In this document: positions 17,357-23,355 of the stretch, in pieces
How positions within the stretch are numbered: position 1 is the stretch's first letter
Layout of the letters: the number at the start of each line of letters is the position of its first letter
From: Prevotellaceae bacterium UBA6398
GTDB lineage: Bacteria > Bacteroidota > Bacteroidia > Bacteroidales > Bacteroidaceae
NCBI GenBank assembly: GCA_002437495.1
Contig: DJQA01000011.1
Span: 865 to 31,274 of the forward strand
DNA: 30,410 nucleotides
Direction: 5' to 3'
Position numbers and translations under genes: made by a program
The notes under the pieces: model-generated
The model's input: the letters and a program-made list of their open reading frames with translations, nothing else
The model's database searches: none
What the model was told of the DNA's origin: nothing

Positions 17357-17869
17357 TCAGCGGATAGGGTTCGGGCTGTCTATGTTTCCACTGCTCCGCA
17401 ATTCGTCTGCACCCTTCTTCAATGTGCTTTGCAACTTTTTGTACACGGCCGCCGACTGAAAATGCGGGTCTTCCACCGGCCCGTCTGTGCCGAAAGCTGC
17501 CTTGTTGAACATAACTATTCTGTTCCAGCGGTCATAGTCCAAATCGCGTGTAACGGCATTGCGGTGATTTTCGTCAAACACGATGATAAGGTCGGCCGTC
17601 ATCAATGCCTCGCGGGTCATGTGGGTAGTGGCGCCTGCAAGGCTGTATCCCATCTGCCGCGCAGCATAAACCATTGCCGCGTCGCGCGGGTTCTCTCCAC
17701 AGTCCAATGTGCCGAGCGAGAACACTTCTATGCTTTCGATGCCTTCCTCTTTCAGGACGGCCTTTGTTACGCATTCCGCAAAAGGCGAGCGGCAGGCGTT
17801 GCCGGTGCATACGAAGCGCACCTTGTATTCTTTGTTCACGGCAGGCGCGTTGTTTTCACAATCTTTCAT
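17357..17869 (-). CDS. Low-molecular-weight protein tyrosine phosphatase
   Basis: Cytosolic phosphatase of the LMW-PTP/arsenate reductase fold that removes phosphate from tyrosine (or arginine) residues. The 170-aa product carries the P-loop CTGNACRS: nucleophile C21, R27 and S28, the C-x5-R-S pattern. The general acid D134 is in VEDPHF near the C-terminus, as in the family. Length is near the usual ~150-160 aa, with an unconserved N-terminal leader of about 15 residues. It lies 53 nt downstream of the RelA/SpoT homolog and is probably its operon partner. It is convergent with the DUF262 operon (40 bp between stop codons), with no clear terminator between them. Confidence 0.92.
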   Translation of the reverse strand: MKDCENNAPAVNKEYKVRFVCTGNACRSPFAECVTKAVLKEEGIESIEVFSLGTLDCGENPRDAAMVYAARQMGYSLAGATTHMTREALMTADLIIVFDENHRNAVTRDLDYDRWNRIVMFNKAAFGTDGPVEDPHFQSAAVYKKLQSTLKKGADELRSSGNIDSPNPIR

Positions 17870-17922
17870 TGCTTGGCGTTAAGATGTTTCGGGACGCTTG
17901 TGCGATTTTGGGAATGCTGCGC

Positions 17923-19815
17923 CTACAAGGCGGGTTCGTCCTCCCTTGAAGCCACTCTCGCCACTTCGTCCACGTTCCTTATTTCGCTTATGCTGTCGAT
18001 GGCCTTTTGCAGCTCGTTTGCCGAATGCACCTCAAAGTCGGCTGTTGTTTCCACAATGCGGTCTTTGGTCTCCGTTGTGAGTCTTGAAATGGAGAGGTTC
18101 TGCTGCTCCGTTATGCAGGCCACAACATCATTGAGCAGGTGGTGGCGGTCGATGCCGCGAATGCGGATGCGCACCGGGAAAAGGAACTGCCCGTCCTCCT
18201 CGAAGTTCACCGCCACGATTGAGTCTCCCTGTTCGGATGCCTGGCGTATGGCGGTGGGGCAGTTGCGCTTGTGCAGGGTTATCCGCCCTGCGGCGTTCTT
18301 GAAGCCGATTACCTCGTCGCCCGGCAGGGGGTGGCAACAGGCGCAACGCTTGTATTTCATGGCGGGGCGGTTGGCAAAGTAACTGCCAAGGCTGCGCTTT
18401 GCCTTGTATGTCAGTACGTGTTCCGGCCAGTCGGCTTCGGGCGCGGCATCGGCGGCAGTGCCTATCTCCACGCAGTCTCCCCGCTGTAGCACGGTCTTTA
18501 CAGAGGAAAGTTTGCCGTTGATGCGGGCGTACACGGCGTGAAGCCCCACCTCGGTGTGTATCTCAAACGCAAAGTCGAGGGCGGTGGCGTTTTTCGGCAG
18601 CACAACGCATTTGCCTTTCGGTGTGAACGCCATGATGTTGTCATAATAGAACGATGCCGTTACGCCGTCCATATAATTCATTCCGTTGGTGTGGTATGCC
18701 ATGTCTTTCAGCACGGCCCTGAATTTCTCCAGCCAAGCCTTTACGTTTTCCTCCGTGCGCTCGGCCGTGCAGCCCAAACTGTTGCTGCGCACCATGCGCT
18801 CCGAGGAAATGTGTATCTCTTCCCATTTGCCCTGCGTGTTGAGCAGTTTTACGTGGAAGCTTTGGTAGCCGTTCTCCTTCGGGGCGTTGATGTAATTGAC
18901 CACGGAACAGGGACGCTCCTTGAAGTGGTCGGAAAGCACGGCGTAGATGTGCAGGCAGGTTTTCTTCTCCTCCTGCAGGCCGTCAGCCTTGTAGATTATT
19001 CGTATGTAGTGCTTGCCGTCCGCGTGGTGAAAGTCGCAGCCCCTCGTCTGCATCTTGCGCCAGATGCTGTATGGCGATCGCATACGCAGTTCGGTACGCG
19101 CCTCAATTCCGTTGGCTTCCAAGATATCCCGCACCTTGGCGATAAATGCGTCCGCTTCGGCTTTTTCCGACTGTTGCAGTTCCGCCAGCTGTTTTTCGAG
19201 CTTCTCGAACTCGCGGGGGCAGCGGTAGCGGAAAGACAGGTTCTCAAGTTCAGTCTTCACATTGTACAGGCCCAGGCGGTTTGCCAAGGGAGCGTAAAAA
19301 TAGTCGGTCTCCGAGGCAATCTTCATCTGCTTGTCGGGGCGCATGCTGCTCAGCGTGCGCATATTGTGGAGTCTGTCTGCCAGCTTCACAAGTATGGCGC
19401 GCACGTCAAACTGCACCGATGAGAGTATCTGGCGGAAATTGTCCACCTGCTTCGACTGGTCGTATTTCACCTTCTTCTGTTTTGTAACAACGCCCACGAG
19501 AAACGCCACGTCGTCGCCGAAGCGTTCGCGTATGTCGTCAATGGTGTAGGGGCAGTCTTCCACAACATCGTGCAGGAACGCCGCCATTACGGGATTTGCC
19601 CCGAGCCCCATTTCCTCAGCCACGATGCGTGCCACGGCAATGGGATGTATGATGTAAGGCTCGCCGGTCTTGCGCTTCTGGTCTTTGTGCGCAAATGCCG
19701 CCAGACTGTACGCCTCGCGCACTTTCTTCATCTGCTCTTCGTCCACCCGCTGCGCCAGCAGCGCAAAGATGCTCTCCGCACCGGCCTGTATCTTGTCTTT
19801 GTACGTTTTGTCCAT
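17923..19815 (-). CDS. RelA/SpoT homolog, short form; probably (p)ppGpp hydrolase
   Basis: Alarmone metabolism enzyme. The 630-aa product is about 100 residues shorter than typical long RSH proteins. The N-terminal HD hydrolase domain looks intact: H57 (IIHPIA), H82-D83 with E86-D87 (FLHDVVED), and DRLHNMRTL. The synthetase domain keeps RSPYSIWRKMQ, NGYQSFH and an E in EEIHISS. Where active enzymes have YDxxAIR it reads DGKHYIRII, so the catalytic Asp seems lost. A TGS domain (about 390-450) is followed almost at once by the zinc-finger-type CACCHPLPGDE (about 488-498) and then an ACT domain. The helical domain between TGS and zinc finger is therefore nearly absent. It has its own consensus promoter. 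Hydrolase bias is inference. Confidence 0.88.
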   Translation of the reverse strand: MDKTYKDKIQAGAESIFALLAQRVDEEQMKKVREAYSLAAFAHKDQKRKTGEPYIIHPIAVARIVAEEMGLGANPVMAAFLHDVVEDCPYTIDDIRERFGDDVAFLVGVVTKQKKVKYDQSKQVDNFRQILSSVQFDVRAILVKLADRLHNMRTLSSMRPDKQMKIASETDYFYAPLANRLGLYNVKTELENLSFRYRCPREFEKLEKQLAELQQSEKAEADAFIAKVRDILEANGIEARTELRMRSPYSIWRKMQTRGCDFHHADGKHYIRIIYKADGLQEEKKTCLHIYAVLSDHFKERPCSVVNYINAPKENGYQSFHVKLLNTQGKWEEIHISSERMVRSNSLGCTAERTEENVKAWLEKFRAVLKDMAYHTNGMNYMDGVTASFYYDNIMAFTPKGKCVVLPKNATALDFAFEIHTEVGLHAVYARINGKLSSVKTVLQRGDCVEIGTAADAAPEADWPEHVLTYKAKRSLGSYFANRPAMKYKRCACCHPLPGDEVIGFKNAAGRITLHKRNCPTAIRQASEQGDSIVAVNFEEDGQFLFPVRIRIRGIDRHHLLNDVVACITEQQNLSISRLTTETKDRIVETTADFEVHSANELQKAIDSISEIRNVDEVARVASREDEPAL

Positions 19816-20115
19816 GGTAAGTTTCTTTTATTTGTTTGTTGTTAATATAGAGTGGAAGAGTTTGGCGATTATATCATCCTGGCAATATTTTTTTCGGCCG
19901 CAAGGATGTGCTTACTGCGACCCGGCTGCAAAGATAGTTGTGTTATTCGGCGGCACAAAAAAATCCACGGTTTTTATTCGATGCCGGCGCAGGGCTTCAT
20001 GCGGGCTTTTGTCCCGGGAAAGTGAAAATCTACACAAGCTCTTGGTTTTCAGCGAATTGATATCGTTTTGTCTGTGCGGTGTAAGTTCTTGTTTTCCAAT
20101 AGTTTGTAAAGGCAA
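19816..20115. other. Intergenic region upstream of the RSH gene
   Basis: Holds the leader and promoter of the RSH operon. The sequence beyond 19960, up to the dispersed repeat, shows no gene I can support. Confidence 0.6.
19929..19959 (-). promoter_or_regulatory. Promoter of the RSH-phosphatase operon
   Basis: Minus-strand -7 TATCTTTG (19936-19929) and -33 TTTG (19959-19956), spacer 19 nt. Predicted start near 19922 leaves a leader of about 105 nt. Confidence 0.75.
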
Positions 20116-20190
20116 AAATTATGTCCGATGTAGTTTGAATTATGTCTGATGTAATTTTTCCTTCGTCCTATGTAGTTTTTCCTGCATGGG
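20116..20190 (-). repeat. AT-rich dispersed repeat, locus 2 (inverted)
   Basis: Read on the minus strand it gives ACTACATAGGACGAAGGAAA, then TTACATCAGACATAATTCAA and ACTACATCGGACATAA. This closely follows the order of words at 23177-23320 and 27199-27345. Its first part is translated as the C-terminus of the adjacent 178-aa protein. Confidence 0.8.
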
Positions 20191-20676
20191 ACGCAGTTTT
20201 CGGGGTCTATGGGAAAATCTCTTTTTCGACTTGTGTCTCATATGCCACATGGTGTCTTTGTAAAATACCCACAGACCGCCGCCTCCGAAAAAGGCAATGC
20301 CGGCGAAATCTATTGCACGGTTGAGTTCCGGATATGGATACCGCCGTGTTGCAGCCTCGGGATGGAAGATTAACACGTAAGCTGAAAAAATTGCCATTAA
20401 GAGGCAAGCCGTGTAGAACTTTACCCTTATGGATGCTCTCTTTCTGAAAAAGCAGAAAACGAAGCCGACGATACCAAAAATCGAAAAAGCAACAGGAACT
20501 TCCAGAGTTTTGCCGGAAAACTCCCTGTGCCGCCACACCGTTAAACATACAGAAAGTATGGCGAGGGCGATGCAGATAAAACTGATGGCGTAGCCAAACA
20601 ATATTGTTTTCCTGTTGTCAAGCTGTTTCTGGAAACTTTTTTCTGCCTTCCTCCAGAATTTGTCCATGTTTTTCAT
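20140..20676 (-). CDS. Small predicted membrane protein, unrecognised
   Basis: I do not recognise a family. The 178-aa product has a charged N-terminus (MKNMDKFWRKAEKSFQKQL) followed by four hydrophobic segments, at about 25-50, 61-78, 88-107 and 121-140. The first and last include FGYAISFICIALAIL and FAGIAFFGGGGLWVFY. The basic C-terminal tail, about residues 160-178, is encoded by the AT-rich dispersed repeat (RPMQEKLHRTKEKLHQT), so the original stop codon may have been lost. A second start at 20667 (MDKFW) is possible. It begins 8 nt after the stop of the 316-aa gene upstream, suggesting cotranscription. Confidence 0.6.
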   Translation of the reverse strand: MKNMDKFWRKAEKSFQKQLDNRKTILFGYAISFICIALAILSVCLTVWRHREFSGKTLEVPVAFSIFGIVGFVFCFFRKRASIRVKFYTACLLMAIFSAYVLIFHPEAATRRYPYPELNRAIDFAGIAFFGGGGLWVFYKDTMWHMRHKSKKRFSHRPRKLRPMQEKLHRTKEKLHQT

Positions 20677-20684
20677 GGATTTTG

Positions 20685-21635
20685 TTATATGCCGAGAACT
20701 TTATGATATATCCTCAAGATATTTTCATCCTTGTTCTTTACCAATTCGGCAAAGTCCTCAACGCCCAATTCTTTCTTGTTCCTGTCCAGGAAAGCCTCTA
20801 TTGTGGCATACGCCTTGTCGAACGTATAGAAAATCTTGGGGGCGTGCCTGAAGTAGTCCTTGGCAAGCTCGTCATCCCGGTTCATGGGGTCGAACATCGC
20901 CTTGCCGGCCTTGGCCAGCCTTTCTGTAAGGAGACGCAGTTTTTCCGAGCCGGTTTCCTCGCCATAAAGCCGAACCAAGTGGTACAAAGAGACGTAAACC
21001 ATCTCATAATTGATGTAAGCCGGCAAGTCCTCGAAGCAGTCAAAATTCCTTATCTTGTTAAACGACAGACATCTCCCCTTTTGTTCCTTGAGTATGTAGC
21101 ACAGTTCAAAGCTGATGTATTCCTTGTCGTTACACTCCGTGCTTGCCGTGTCTGCCTTTATTTCGGGTATTGAGCGAAGTATTGCCTGCACGTCGGAGAA
21201 CGCAAATCTTTCGGGCAGAGCCTTTGCCGCCTTGCGGAACTTGGAGAGCGCGGTGGCGGCTTCCCCTTTCTTTGTGTCCGCAAATATTTCAACGTATTCT
21301 TTTGCGTCTTTGCACTTTGCCTCCCATGCGGCAAGGGCTTCTGCCTTCTTCTGCTTTATCTGCTCCAGCAAGGCTTCCTGCTCCGGCGTCATAGGCTTTA
21401 TCCAATCGCATACGTCCAAGTATGTCGTTTGCACCTTTGAGCCAAGCACGCGCCCGCGTGGGGTGCAGAAGGTGTGGTATGAAATGACCGTGTGCTTGTA
21501 ATCGCCTGCTTGCGCGTCATCATCTTCGGCAATGTCGAAAGGTTCGTAATGCAGGGTGAAGACGCTCTCGACTTTTGCGAAATCGCCCTCATCCATTATC
21601 CAGTCGCCGGGCTTGAAGGGGTATGTTTCAGTCAT
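20685..21635 (-). CDS. Hypothetical cytosolic protein downstream of Fic
   Basis: I do not recognise a family. The 316-aa product is soluble, without signal peptide or membrane segment. The N-terminal ~75 residues read like a small beta domain: YPFKPGDWIMDEGDFAKVESV, then GRVLGSKVQTTYLDVCDWIKP. A Lys/Ala-rich helix (EQEALLEQIKQKKAEALAAW, about 87-106) and a mostly helical C-terminal half follow. I chose the ATG at 21635 because upstream residues in the same frame run into the Fic coding region. It starts 11 nt after the Fic reading-frame end, so the two belong to one operon. A functional link to Fic is possible but unsupported by domains. Confidence 0.7.
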   Translation of the reverse strand: MTETYPFKPGDWIMDEGDFAKVESVFTLHYEPFDIAEDDDAQAGDYKHTVISYHTFCTPRGRVLGSKVQTTYLDVCDWIKPMTPEQEALLEQIKQKKAEALAAWEAKCKDAKEYVEIFADTKKGEAATALSKFRKAAKALPERFAFSDVQAILRSIPEIKADTASTECNDKEYISFELCYILKEQKGRCLSFNKIRNFDCFEDLPAYINYEMVYVSLYHLVRLYGEETGSEKLRLLTERLAKAGKAMFDPMNRDDELAKDYFRHAPKIFYTFDKAYATIEAFLDRNKKELGVEDFAELVKNKDENILRIYHKVLGI

Positions 21636-21646
21636 GGTTGTTATGT

Positions 21647-22932
21647 TTATTTTGTTTCGATGTATGAGCAATATTTTGCAAGCAGGTTTCCCAAGGGCAA
21701 ATCGCCTTTTCTGAAACGTTCCGCGTCCAACGCCAGTATTCTCTCCCGCACAGATTTTCTGCCTTTGTATAGTGCCGTCAGATAGCATATGCCGTTGTTT
21801 TCTTCAATGCCGATGTTTGAGAAAAATGCGGTTATGTCATCGGAGTTGTAGATAATGGAATAGCTCGGACGCTTTGCGCCCGGTATGTCCTCACGCAGGA
21901 TGTCTTTCGCCACGAGGTCCTGTATGTCGCGGATGGGGTGTCTTTGGAACACTTGGCAAGCGATGCCCAAGTCTTGGAAGAAATCTTCGCCTCGTAGCCA
22001 TCAAGGAACAGATTGAGAATGTCTGTCTGGCGTTGGCTCAACGGTACGGAGGATGCCTTTTGCCAAAAGAAGCTCTTGTTAAGAATGGTGCTTACTGCGG
22101 TTTCGGCTTCGTCAAGGGCGGCAGACAGCGTGTCTGCATACCACGAAATCCATTCCGTGATGTCGCCGTTGCCATGCTGCGTTTTTTCCAGAATGTTGTA
22201 GTAGTGGTTCTTGTCCTTGTTAATCTGCGATGAGATGTTGTAGAAGCGGAACTTGCTCTTGTCGGCGCGAGCCAGCAGCATATCAGAGAGTATGCGTGCA
22301 AGCCGTCCGTTGCCGTCCTCGAAAGGATGAATGCTTACGAACCACAGGTGGGCTATTGCAGAGCGGACGATGGAACTCACGTTTTCTTCCTTGTTAAACC
22401 AGCCAAGAAACTTGCCCATTTCCGCCTCCACACGCTCCGGGGAAGGAGCTATGTAATGCACTTTCTCTCTTCCGAACATCCCGGCGACTATATGCTCCTC
22501 GTTGCTGCGGTATCTGCCTGTCTCAACCTGCGAACCCTCGCTGAAACCTGTCGGGAAGAACGCCGCTTGCCATGCGCACAGTTTTTCCTTGGTCAAAGTT
22601 TGGCCGTAGTGGCTTACAGCATCAAGCATCACCGCCACAACAGAGTCAACGTAATGCGACGGTGCGGTCTGTTTCACGTTTTCAATGCCCAACTTCCTTG
22701 CAATGGACGAGCGCACCTCATCAACATTCATGCGTATGCCCTCTATCTCCGAAGAATGCACAACGTCAAACGTCAGGTTCTCTGCCGTGGCTTTCAATTT
22801 GTTGTCAAAACCGAGCGAGGCGAGTTTGCCGTACAGCAAACCTTGCTTGCGGCTTACTTCTTCGAGTATTGCCGTAAGTTGGGATGCGTCCCATCTGAAT
22901 GCCGTCCAGTTATCCCTCTCGTGTATATACAT
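21647..22932 (-). pseudogene. Fic-family AMPylase gene (DUF4172-Fic), frameshifted
   Basis: Fic proteins transfer AMP (or related groups) to target proteins. The N-terminal part (YIHERDNWTAFRWD) is of DUF4172 type. SSEIEG at 60-65 is the class II autoinhibitory motif S-x3-E-G. The core HPFEDGNGRLAR begins at H202 and is complete. After KCSKDT (T332) the frame breaks: frame 1 continues as nonsense to 21832, while the adjacent frame gives the expected IRDIQDLVAKDIL and runs to a stop at 21647. One base appears missing at the G-run 21935-21938 (plus strand). The catalytic core is intact, so the 366-aa product might still act; only the winged-helix-like C-terminus is lost. A sequencing error is the main alternative. 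The gene has its own promoter. Confidence 0.85.
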
Positions 22933-22990
22933 ATTGCGTATATCAGTATGGTGCGACGTAAAACGCGGAATAACGTCGCAGAATTTGCGA

Positions 22991-23022
22991 CAAATTTAGG
23001 AAAATTTCACCGCAACAGCAAA
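22991..23022 (-). promoter_or_regulatory. Promoter of the Fic operon
   Basis: Minus-strand -7 TAAATTTG (22998-22991) and -33 TTTG (23022-23019), spacer 20 nt, an excellent match. Predicted start near 22985, about 50 nt before the ATG. Confidence 0.78.
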
Positions 23023-23176
23023 CGGAAACGGTAATGCGGTGAAAATCCGAGGTGGCTTTGTCGTGGCAGAATGATAAATGGCATGGGTTATGGATAGGAT
23101 TTCAATAAAAACAGGGACGTTTGCAGACGCTGCACATTGGGAGTTTTGCCATGTGTCCGCAAACGCCCCGAAAATT

Positions 23177-23320
23177 ATATTTGATGTAGGAAAAACTATG
23201 TCCTATGCAGGAAAAATTATATCAGACATAATTCAAATTACATCAGACCTTTTTTTGCCGTTTGCTAACGTCTGAAAAACAAAACGTTACAAGGAATGTT
23301 GTTTGTGTGGGCATTTTCTT
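23177..23320 (+). repeat. AT-rich dispersed repeat, locus 3
   Basis: Words GATGTAGGAAAAACTATGTC, GCAGGAAAAATTATATCAGA and TTACATCAGACCTTTTTTT are followed by TCTGAAAAACAAA. It aligns over about 120-140 bp, with substitutions, to 27199-27345 in the same orientation. It is the longest shared stretch of this family in the window. Confidence 0.8.
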
Positions 23321-23355
23321 GAAATCCAATGGATTGCGCTTTTATGCGGCGTTTG

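Larger units (their letters stand above)
22933..23355. other. Intergenic region between fic and porW-like genes
   Basis: Contains the Fic promoter and the third AT-rich repeat. The remainder shows no gene. No clear terminator for the porW-like gene could be drawn. Confidence 0.6.

Noticed and set aside
17294..18382. A 362-codon plus-strand frame opposite the phosphatase and RSH genes
   Set aside because: Lies antisense to two recognised genes and shows no family features.
21935..21938. Programmed ribosomal frameshift in the Fic gene
   Set aside because: No typical slippery heptamer or downstream stimulatory structure is evident; a single-base indel is simpler.
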